Positions 57,745 to 64,000 of a stretch of DNA of 64,000 bases are shown here, one piece after another. The stretch's first letter is position 1. Every line of letters starts with the position of its first letter. Under the pieces are notes generated by a model. It did no database searches and was not told the DNA's origin. It saw only the letters and a list, made by a program, of their open reading frames with translations. Source of the DNA: Mesorhizobium shangrilense (GTDB lineage Bacteria; Pseudomonadota; Alphaproteobacteria; Rhizobiales; Rhizobiaceae). Made by a program: the position numbers and the translations under genes. Where the stretch lies: NCBI RefSeq assembly GCF_028826155.1, contig NZ_JAQGPN010000001.1, forward strand, positions 3,229,501-3,293,500, read 5' to 3'.

Positions 57745-58947
57745 ATGTCGCTCCTGCCCGTCGAAGACGCCCTCACCCGCCTGCTCGACGGCGCCAAACC
57801 GAGACCCGCAGAAACGGTGGCCCTGAACCGGGCCGCCGGGCGCGTTCTCGCCGCCGACGTGAAGGCGCGCCGTACGCAGCCGCCGTTCGACGCGTCGGCC
57901 ATGGACGGCTACGCTGTCCGCTGGAGCGACACCGCCACCCTTCCCGCGAAGCTCAAGGTCATCGGCCAGGCGCCAGCCGGCAGACCCTTTCAAGGCAAGA
58001 TCGGCGCCGGGCAGGCCGTGCGCATCTTCACCGGCGCTCCGGTGCCCGAGGGCGCGGACACCGTGGTGATCCAGGAGAACACCAGGGCTGTCCCGGGCGC
58101 GGTCGAGATCGTTGAAGCCACCCTGAAAGGCCGGAACATCCGCGCCCGCGGTCTCGATTTCGCGGAAGGCGATATTCTTCTCGAGAAGGGCCGCCTCATC
58201 GACCCGGCAGCGCTGTCGCTGGCCGCCGCGGGCAACAACGCCACGCTCGAGGTCGTTGGACGGCCGCTTGTCGCCATCATCGCCACGGGCGACGAGCTTC
58301 TGCCGCCGGGCAGCGATCCCGGGCCAGGGCAGATCATCGCCTCGAACGGTTACGGTGTGGCCGCGATCGCGGAGCAGGCCGGCGCTGACGTGCTGGATCT
58401 CGGCATCGCGCCGGACGATGTGACGGCTGTCTCCGCGCTGGTCCGTCGCGCGCTCGCGGCGAAGGCGGACGTGATCGTCACGCTCGGAGGGGCCTCCGTC
58501 GGCGATCACGACCTCGTTCATGAGGCGCTGACGGGCGAAGGCATGACGCTCGATTTCTGGAAGATCGCCATGCGCCCGGGGAAACCGCTGATGTTCGGCC
58601 GGCTCGGCGCCACCCGCTGCATCGGCCTCCCCGGCAATCCGGTAGCCAGCCTTGTCTGCTCGCTGGTGTTCCTAAAACCGCTGCTGGCAAGCCTTTCCGG
58701 CGCCGCGCGGTCTGCGAGGCTGCTTGAGGGCGAACTCGAAACGCCGATGTCCGCAAATGACCACCGACAGGACTATATCCGCGCGGTCGTCAGTGAGACG
58801 CCTCGCGGCCTGAGCGCAGCACCCTTCCCTGTCCAGGATTCGTCCATGCTGCGAACGATGGCGACCGCCAACGCGCTGATCGTACGCGAACCCCATGCGC
58901 CAGCCGCGCCCGCTGGGGCGATGTGCCGGCTGATCCGCTTTCGCTGA
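57745..58947 (+). CDS. moeA: Molybdopterin molybdenumtransferase
   Basis: A 400-residue enzyme that inserts molybdate into adenylylated molybdopterin. FDASAMDGYAVRW (about 49-61), ATGDELLPPGSDPG (about 176-189), VTLGGASVGDHD (about 247-258) and the LPGNPVAS block are present. In many related genomes lexA follows; here the next genes are an unrelated catabolic set on the opposite strand, so the conserved order ends at this gene. Confidence 0.96.
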   Translation: MSLLPVEDALTRLLDGAKPRPAETVALNRAAGRVLAADVKARRTQPPFDASAMDGYAVRWSDTATLPAKLKVIGQAPAGRPFQGKIGAGQAVRIFTGAPVPEGADTVVIQENTRAVPGAVEIVEATLKGRNIRARGLDFAEGDILLEKGRLIDPAALSLAAAGNNATLEVVGRPLVAIIATGDELLPPGSDPGPGQIIASNGYGVAAIAEQAGADVLDLGIAPDDVTAVSALVRRALAAKADVIVTLGGASVGDHDLVHEALTGEGMTLDFWKIAMRPGKPLMFGRLGATRCIGLPGNPVASLVCSLVFLKPLLASLSGAARSARLLEGELETPMSANDHRQDYIRAVVSETPRGLSAAPFPVQDSSMLRTMATANALIVREPHAPAAPAGAMCRLIRFR

Positions 58948-59039
58948 ACAGTCCGCTGTACGCCTTTGACGGCTGACGCCGGCTCAATGGGGTCGGGCCG
59001 GCGGGTATCCGAAAGCGTGCTTGTGTCTCCGACAGCCGT

Positions 59040-59927
59040 TCAGTCGAGGCCAAGCAGGGCAAGGCTGTCGCGGTGAATGATCTCTTCGATCTTGTCCTGC
59101 GGCACACGGGGCATCCTGGTGCCTTCGAGGATGTCGTTCACCCCCCGAAGCCCGGCCATGGTCTCGGCGGGCGTGGCGATGGGAAAATCCGAACCGAACA
59201 GGATCTTGTCCAGGACGTTCCACTCCGTGGCCTTTATCAGCGCCTCGTAGGAGGTGTAGGGCCTGTAGAACAGGCCTGAAATGTCGGTGTAGACATTGGC
59301 GTGCTTGCGCACGACCACGACCGTGTCGACCGTCCACGGGTGCCCCATATGGGCCATGATGATCCGGAGTTCGGGATAGCGCATCGCGATCTCGTCCACG
59401 ATCAGCGGGTGCGCTGCAGGGATCGGCGCGGTCTTCACTGCAGAGGTGCCGGTGTGAAAGAGGATCGGCAATCCGTGGCGCTCGGCGTACTGGTAGACGG
59501 CCAGCGCGCGCCGGTCGAGCGGATCGTAGCTCTGGTAGTTGGCCCCCAGCTTGACGCCCTTCAGGCCAAGGTCGACGCGGCTGCGCTCCATCTCGTCCAT
59601 GAGCTGGAGGTCGTAGGGGTGGACCGCCATGAAACCTATCAGTTCGTCCGGATAGGCGTGGACGAACGCCGCCGTGCCATCATTGACTCGGTCGGCCACA
59701 TCGCCCTCGTCCTTGGGGCCGTTGCTGCCCCCGACGCGCTCGCCTGGTTCCCAGGCGATGCCGAAGACGATCGACTTGTCCACCGTGGACTGGGCCTCGC
59801 GATACTCAGCCCATGAATAGTTGGACGGCCTGGCCGCATCGGGCCGCCAGGTCGTATTGATGCGCCTGCGGTCTTCGGGCACCGCGTTGCGGAACTGTGG
59901 CGTGTGCGTATGGACGTCGATGATCAT
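59040..59927 (-). CDS. Amidohydrolase family (Amidohydro_2) protein
   Basis: A 295-residue metal-dependent TIM-barrel protein of the Amidohydro_2 (COG2159) group, which includes aromatic acid decarboxylases and lactone hydrolases. VHTHTPQF near the N-terminus gives the H-x-H metal pair; LFHTGT (about 175), MAHMGHPW (about 213-220) and LFGSDFP (about 262-268) give the remaining His and Asp. The start at 59927 places H-x-H at residues 6-8. Last gene of the minus-strand cassette. The substrate is unknown. Confidence 0.85.
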   Translation of the reverse strand: MIIDVHTHTPQFRNAVPEDRRRINTTWRPDAARPSNYSWAEYREAQSTVDKSIVFGIAWEPGERVGGSNGPKDEGDVADRVNDGTAAFVHAYPDELIGFMAVHPYDLQLMDEMERSRVDLGLKGVKLGANYQSYDPLDRRALAVYQYAERHGLPILFHTGTSAVKTAPIPAAHPLIVDEIAMRYPELRIIMAHMGHPWTVDTVVVVRKHANVYTDISGLFYRPYTSYEALIKATEWNVLDKILFGSDFPIATPAETMAGLRGVNDILEGTRMPRVPQDKIEEIIHRDSLALLGLD

Positions 59928-60038
59928 GCGCGAAACCGCTCCCTGCAAATATCCGAGTGCCTGAAGGATGCAGCGCGTTCCGGACCGTCACCCGCTGCAT
60001 CCGAGGCATTGCGCCTGGGCGCTTTTCTTACCGATCCA

Positions 60039-61358
60039 TCAGTTGAGCGTGCTGACAACCTTTTCGGTCATCTCGATGGTGCGGTCGATGTCGGCGTCAG
60101 TGTGGGCCAACGAGATGCTGCCCTGCTTGGTCACGACGGGGAACTGGAAGATCCCTTCCTCGATCAGCGCCCTGCGGTAGGCGATGTCGCGATCCATGTC
60201 GTGGTTGAGAACCACGTCGCGCCAGCTGACCGGAGCATGGTCCATGAAATAGACGGCGAACGCAGAACCCTGCCTGACGATCGTGGTGGGGTAGTTCCGC
60301 GCCGCGAACACCTCGTTCAGACCCTTCTCTAGGCGGGCGCCGAGGCGCTCCAGTTCGCCATAGACTTCACTCTCCCGCGTCTTGAGACGCGTGAGACAGG
60401 CCTTGGCGGCAGCGACATTTACCGGATGCCCGTTGTAGGTGCCGGCCACGACCACGCGCTTGGCGGCTGATGGGTGGCTGCACAGGCTCATGATGTCGCG
60501 CTTGCCGCCGATGACGCCCATCGGATAGCCGTTGGCCACGGCCTTGCCGAAGGTGCAAAGGTCGGGGGTCACGCCGGAAAGCGCCTGATACCCGCCCAAC
60601 GCATGGCGGAAACCGGTCTTCACCTCGTCGAAAATCAGCACCGTGCCGTACTTGTCGCAGAGCGCCCGCAGCCCTTCGAGGTAGCCCGGCAGCGGCTTGA
60701 CGATGCCGATGTTCTGGAGAACCGGCTCCAAGATGATCGCCGCGACATCCCCCTTGGCAAGAGTGCGCTCGGCGGCTTCGAGGTCGTTATACTCGATGGC
60801 GCGCACCGTCTGGTCGATGACCTTCGGAACGCCGGCCGTGATAACGCTCAGCGGGTATTCCTCGCCGGCCATGTGCGGCTCAACGAAAGAGGCCGGATCC
60901 ATCAGATTGTAGCTGACGTAGTCGGAACAACCGTTGTAGCCGCCCTGCATGACGACGACGACGTCGCGTCCCGTATGGGCCCGCGCCAGGCGCAGCGCAT
61001 AGCCGACCGCTTCCGAGCCGGTGCTCGTGAGCTGCAATTGTTCGATGCCCGGAACGCACTCCACCAGCAGTTCCGAGATTTCCGCCTCCCAGGGCATGGT
61101 TCCGGCGCCGATGAGGGAGGCGCCGGACCGGATCGCGGCGATTACCGCCTCGTCGATTTCCTCGTCGCCGTGACCGAACAGATAGGGAGCGAAACCGGCA
61201 TGATAGTCGATGTATTCCTTGCCATCGACATCATAGAGATAGGCGCCCTTTGCGCGGACGAAGAGCTTCGCGGGGTTGATCGCCCGGTTGACGGACATGG
61301 TGCCGCCGGCGATGAACTGACGCTGCCTTTCGACCGAATTGCGCAGATTTTCAGACAT
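60039..61358 (-). CDS. Class III aminotransferase (glutamate-1-semialdehyde aminomutase-like)
   Basis: A 439-residue PLP-dependent class III aminotransferase. FDEVKTGFRHALGG (about 248-261) and TFGKAVANGYPMG (about 273-285, PLP Lys) are the cofactor motifs. It resembles glutamate-1-semialdehyde aminomutase and related omega-aminotransferases, but its placement in a catabolic cassette argues against a role in heme synthesis. A TTGACT-type -35 and a palindrome lie about 100 bp upstream (61458-61472), so it may start its own transcript with the amidohydrolase gene. Confidence 0.87.
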   Translation of the reverse strand: MSENLRNSVERQRQFIAGGTMSVNRAINPAKLFVRAKGAYLYDVDGKEYIDYHAGFAPYLFGHGDEEIDEAVIAAIRSGASLIGAGTMPWEAEISELLVECVPGIEQLQLTSTGSEAVGYALRLARAHTGRDVVVVMQGGYNGCSDYVSYNLMDPASFVEPHMAGEEYPLSVITAGVPKVIDQTVRAIEYNDLEAAERTLAKGDVAAIILEPVLQNIGIVKPLPGYLEGLRALCDKYGTVLIFDEVKTGFRHALGGYQALSGVTPDLCTFGKAVANGYPMGVIGGKRDIMSLCSHPSAAKRVVVAGTYNGHPVNVAAAKACLTRLKTRESEVYGELERLGARLEKGLNEVFAARNYPTTIVRQGSAFAVYFMDHAPVSWRDVVLNHDMDRDIAYRRALIEEGIFQFPVVTKQGSISLAHTDADIDRTIEMTEKVVSTLN

Positions 61359-61457
61359 TTCTCAGCTTTCGATTTGTTGGTGGCGGCCGTTGTCGACGAT
61401 GCCGAGACGTGTCCCGGGTGTTCTTGATCCGGCCCTGGATCCCAAATTGGGTAAGAT

Positions 61458-61472
61458 TTAACGTTAAGTCAA
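61458..61472 (-). promoter_or_regulatory. Candidate operator/promoter upstream of the aminotransferase gene
   Basis: A 10-bp palindrome TTAACGTTAA (61458-61467) with central CG, a shape typical of LacI-family operators, directly follows TTGACT (61467-61472) read on the minus strand. The nearby LacI-type gene at 63714 could act here. Another palindrome, CCCAAATTGGG (61441-61451), lies next to it. Inference from pattern only. Confidence 0.3.
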
Positions 61473-61504
61473 TGCCGAAAGCCGCCAATATCGGTGGAAT
61501 CTGA

Positions 61505-62434
61505 TCAGGTGACGGGTGTCAGGGGAGATCTGCCGGCGAAGTGGGCGTCGAGATTGGCGACGACGAGCGCGCCCATGGCGTCCCGGGTCTCATAGGTGGC
61601 GCTGCCCTGATGCGGAGACAGGACCACGTTCTCCATCTCCCACAGCGCTTGCGGCACGGTCGGCTCGGCCTCGAACACGTCGAGCGCCGCGCCGCCCACT
61701 CCCCCGCTCTGAAGCAGTTCGACAAGGGCCTCCTGGTCGACAACCGTTCCGCGCGCGACGTTGACGAGCATGCCGTCCGGACCGAGCGCCTCAAGCACGG
61801 CGCGGCTGACCAGCTTGTCCGTGCCGGCGCCGCCAGGTATCACCACAACGAGCCAATCGGCATCCCGAGCCATATCCAGAAGGCTGGAGTAAAAGACGTA
61901 GGGCTGGTGGTCCTGCCGGTTGCGGCCGTGGTAGACGACGCGCATCTTCATCGCCTGCGCCCGCAGCGCGATCTCCTTGCCGATGCGGCCGAGGCCGACG
62001 ATCCCCAGCGTGCGTCCCCTCAGCTCGTGGGTCAGGGGAAAATTGCCGGCCGGCCAGCGCCCTTCCCGGACATACCGGTCGGTCTGGGGGATGCGGCGCG
62101 CAAGGGCAATCATCAGCCCGATGGTGATTTCCGCCATCCCGTCATTGAGGACGTCGGGGGTATTCGTCACCGTCACCTTGCGTGCAGCGGCCGCGCGCAC
62201 GTCGATGGAATCGTAGCCCACGCCGAAATTCGCGATGATCTCGAGGTTTGGCAAACGGTCCATCAGCCCTGCCGAAACTTGGCCGCCGGCGATGGCTCGA
62301 ATCAATTTCCCGGTGTCTGTCAGCAGCCGGTCGCGGTCCGTCGCCTCGTACAGCTTGTGGACAATGAAACGCTCGGCAAGGGCCGTTTCGCAGCTCTCGT
62401 GCAGCGGATGGGTTTGAAGGATATGAATGCTCAT
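61505..62434 (-). CDS. D-isomer specific 2-hydroxyacid dehydrogenase
   Basis: A 309-residue NAD(P)-dependent dehydrogenase. The nucleotide-binding GLGRIGKEIALRAQ is at about 149-162; the catalytic Arg is in NVARGTVVD, the Glu in DVFEAEPTVP and the His in LSPHQGSAT. It resembles glyoxylate/hydroxypyruvate reductases. The ATG at 62434 is used; an in-frame start at 62473 adds 13 residues without similarity. It is 42 bp downstream of the enolase-family gene, in the same unit. Confidence 0.9.
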   Translation of the reverse strand: MSIHILQTHPLHESCETALAERFIVHKLYEATDRDRLLTDTGKLIRAIAGGQVSAGLMDRLPNLEIIANFGVGYDSIDVRAAAARKVTVTNTPDVLNDGMAEITIGLMIALARRIPQTDRYVREGRWPAGNFPLTHELRGRTLGIVGLGRIGKEIALRAQAMKMRVVYHGRNRQDHQPYVFYSSLLDMARDADWLVVVIPGGAGTDKLVSRAVLEALGPDGMLVNVARGTVVDQEALVELLQSGGVGGAALDVFEAEPTVPQALWEMENVVLSPHQGSATYETRDAMGALVVANLDAHFAGRSPLTPVT

Positions 62435-62476
62435 GTGTCTCGTTCCTGGTGGCGGAAGGGAAGTGGGCGACAAGAT

Positions 62477-63631
62477 CTACGGCCAGAAGGTGCTGCCCTC
62501 GATGAAGCCGTACCGGGCAAGGAGTTCCTCATTCAGCCTCACGCCGAGGCCGAGAGCGGTCGGAGCGGCGATCTTGCCGTCCACGAGCTTGAACGGGGTC
62601 TCCGCCAGTTCATCGACAAGCGGCAGCCCGTGGGTCGGATATTCGAGATAGCGCGCGTGGGGGTCGGCGAAGGCGAGGCTGTAATTGGCCGCCAGGCACG
62701 GGGCCATGCCCCATGAGTGATAGATGACGCCGACGCCGTAGGCGCGGGCGAGCGCGGCAATGTCCATGCACTCCGTGATGCCGCCGGAATGGGTCGGATC
62801 CGGCTGCACCCAGTCGAGCGCGCCGCACTCGAAGTAGGGCAGGAACTCGTGCACGCCGACGGCCGTTTCACCAGCTGCGACAGGGACCGGCGAATTCTGG
62901 CGCACGAAGGCGCAGCCATCGTAGTCGCGATTGCCGACCGGATCCTCGAACCAGGCGATATCGAACTTCTCCAGCGCGTTAATATGCGCGAGGGCCTGCT
63001 TGGCCGAGAACGGGCGCGGATTATGTCCCATCACCGCATCGACCATGAGCTCTACGTCAGGCCCCAGCACGTCGCGGCAAAGACGTACCTTCTCGACATC
63101 CTCGGCAATGGATTGGCCGATTCGAATCTTGACGGCGCGAAAGCCGCGTTCGAGGTATCCTTCCATCTCGGCGATCAATTGATCGCGCGGAGCATCCATG
63201 CCGCCGCTGGCATAGGCCGTGATCGCATCATGCGCCTTGCCGCCAAGGAGTTCATACAGCGGCACGCCAAGCGCCTGCGCCTTGATGTCCCAAAGCGCGA
63301 CCTCGATGGAGCCGGCGACCATGAGCGGCAGCCCCGCCTTGCCCCAGGCGAGCGATTTCGAGCGCAGCTTGTGGAAAAGTCCGGTTGCCTCGGTCGCATT
63401 CTCGCCGATAAGTAGTGGGGCGTAATTTTCAACAAGCGCGCGTGTCGCCAAGGGGGCGCTAAGGCCGGGATAGTATGCCTCGCCGAAGCCGCGCAGGCCG
63501 TCTGCCGTCGTCACTTCGACGAGCGCAGTGTTCCAGTAGCGCATGTTGCCGCCGGCCCACCTGATGGCGAGTTGACTGATATCCTGCGTCAGGAGATGGC
63601 AATGGACCTTCGTAATGGTGGTATCTGTCAT
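62477..63631 (-). CDS. Mandelate racemase/muconate lactonizing enzyme family protein
   Basis: A 384-residue enolase-superfamily enzyme. Metal ligands are Asp198 (LMVDAVMG), Glu229 (AWFEDPVG) and Glu255 (AAGETAVG). The catalytic side has Lys168-x-Arg170 (AVKIRIG) on one face and His305 (IYHSWGM) on the other, paired with Asp278. This K-x-R/His set points to the mandelate racemase subgroup, whose members are mostly acid-sugar dehydratases or racemases. The start at 63631 follows GGAGG with 6-base spacing. It is divergent from the LacI regulator, the usual layout for a sugar-acid cassette. Confidence 0.9.
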   Translation of the reverse strand: MTDTTITKVHCHLLTQDISQLAIRWAGGNMRYWNTALVEVTTADGLRGFGEAYYPGLSAPLATRALVENYAPLLIGENATEATGLFHKLRSKSLAWGKAGLPLMVAGSIEVALWDIKAQALGVPLYELLGGKAHDAITAYASGGMDAPRDQLIAEMEGYLERGFRAVKIRIGQSIAEDVEKVRLCRDVLGPDVELMVDAVMGHNPRPFSAKQALAHINALEKFDIAWFEDPVGNRDYDGCAFVRQNSPVPVAAGETAVGVHEFLPYFECGALDWVQPDPTHSGGITECMDIAALARAYGVGVIYHSWGMAPCLAANYSLAFADPHARYLEYPTHGLPLVDELAETPFKLVDGKIAAPTALGLGVRLNEELLARYGFIEGSTFWP

Positions 63632-63713
63632 GAGCATCCTCCGCAAAAGGGTGAGAGTGGCCGCATGGCCATGTTCAAGGGTTGATTGACGGTTCGAAGC
63701 GGGAGTTGAGGGT

Positions 63714-64000
63714 TTGGCGCAGCTGGAAAAGCCGACGGGGGAAAGACCGGTCACGATTAAGGACGTCGCCCGCGAGGCGGGCGTGTCGGCGATGACGGTT
63801 TCCAACGTTCTCAACGGGCGCGGCCGCGTTTCGGATTCCACTGCCGAGCGCATCCGCGCCGTAGTCGAGAGGCTGGGCTATCGACCGTCCGTCGTCGCCA
63901 GACGACTGCGCCTCTCGCAGCAATGGACAATCGGCATGCTGATCGTCGTCGAGGATCCCGACTTTCTCAGCGATCCCTTCATCACCGCGCAGGTCACCGG
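63714..64000 (+). CDS. LacI family transcriptional regulator (partial, cut by window end)
   Basis: The first 95 residues are visible. The N-terminal LacI helix-turn-helix is clear: VTIKDVAREAGVS then MTVSNVLNGRGRVS, followed by the hinge ERLGYRPSVVARRLR and the start of the periplasmic-binding-protein-like sensor domain (IGMLIVVEDPDFLSD). A TTG start at 63714 is the best in-frame choice, preceded by GGGAG. It is divergent from the enolase/dehydrogenase/aminotransferase genes and is their likely repressor. Confidence 0.88.
   Translation, partial: MAQLEKPTGERPVTIKDVAREAGVSAMTVSNVLNGRGRVSDSTAERIRAVVERLGYRPSVVARRLRLSQQWTIGMLIVVEDPDFLSDPFITAQVT

Noticed and set aside
58977..59003. Hairpin CGCCGGC / GCCGGCG considered as the moeA terminator
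   Set aside because: Seven-bp stem with a 13-base loop and no T tract; too weak to call in GC-rich DNA.
61359..61504. Possible small gene between the aminotransferase and dehydrogenase genes
   Set aside because: No frame of useful length with a ribosome site; the stretch holds the palindromes and a candidate promoter only.

Overview
The window reads as a chromosomal segment of a GC-rich alphaproteobacterium of the order Hyphomicrobiales (Rhizobiales), most like the Phyllobacteriaceae (Mesorhizobium/Aminobacter relatives). This rests on the aerobic-type cobalamin cluster with cobN, cobW, cbtAB and cbiD, on the neighbourhood ttcA / inositol monophosphatase / grxD / gyrA / coaD / cyclophilins / queA / tgt, and on ppiD-trpD-trpC-moaC-moeA. 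I found no rRNA, tRNA, CRISPR array, prophage or insertion sequence.

Region 1 (18-950) is an endonuclease/exonuclease/phosphatase family gene. Region 2 (1068-25140) is a nearly complete cobalamin (vitamin B12) locus. On the minus strand a cobalamin riboswitch leads into cbtB-cbtA (cobalt uptake), cobP, cobO and cobQ; cobC plus a phosphatase form a second minus unit. On the plus strand a second cobalamin riboswitch leads into a DUF1636 gene, cobW, cobN, a cobG-cobH fused reading frame, cobI and cobJ, then cobL-cobE-cobM and cobA-cobB-cobS-cobT. Single genes on the opposite strand (cobK, cbiD) sit inside the plus run and overlap neighbours at their 3' ends. No cobF is present; cbiD supplies the C1-methylation step. 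cobS/cobT subunits of the cobaltochelatase and bluB must lie elsewhere.

Region 3 (25227-30080) holds a BA14K-type secreted protein and the glycerol-3-phosphate genes glpK, glpD and glpR, with a clear GlpR-type operator upstream of glpR and similar half-sites at the glpD promoter. Region 4 (30155-35726) is an Anbu (ancestral proteasome-like) cluster: circularly permuted ATP-grasp, alpha-E protein, transglutaminase, Anbu protease, followed by a PLP-dependent decarboxylase. A short spacer in it carries 7-bp repeats and what looks like the C-terminal remnant of a four-helix-bundle protein gene.

Region 5 (35886-53367) is mainly housekeeping: tRNA queuosine genes tgt and queA, two cyclophilins, coaD, gyrA, marC, a frameshifted glyoxalase-like gene, grxD, an MFS exporter, inositol monophosphatase, ttcA, an L,D-transpeptidase, secG and tpiA. 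The tgt product lacks most of the usual zinc ligands. Region 6 (53512-58947) is ppiD-trpD-trpC-moaC-moeA. After moeA the content changes to a probable catabolic cassette (59040-64000): amidohydrolase, class III aminotransferase, 2-hydroxyacid dehydrogenase, enolase-superfamily dehydratase/racemase, and a divergent LacI-family regulator cut by the window end.
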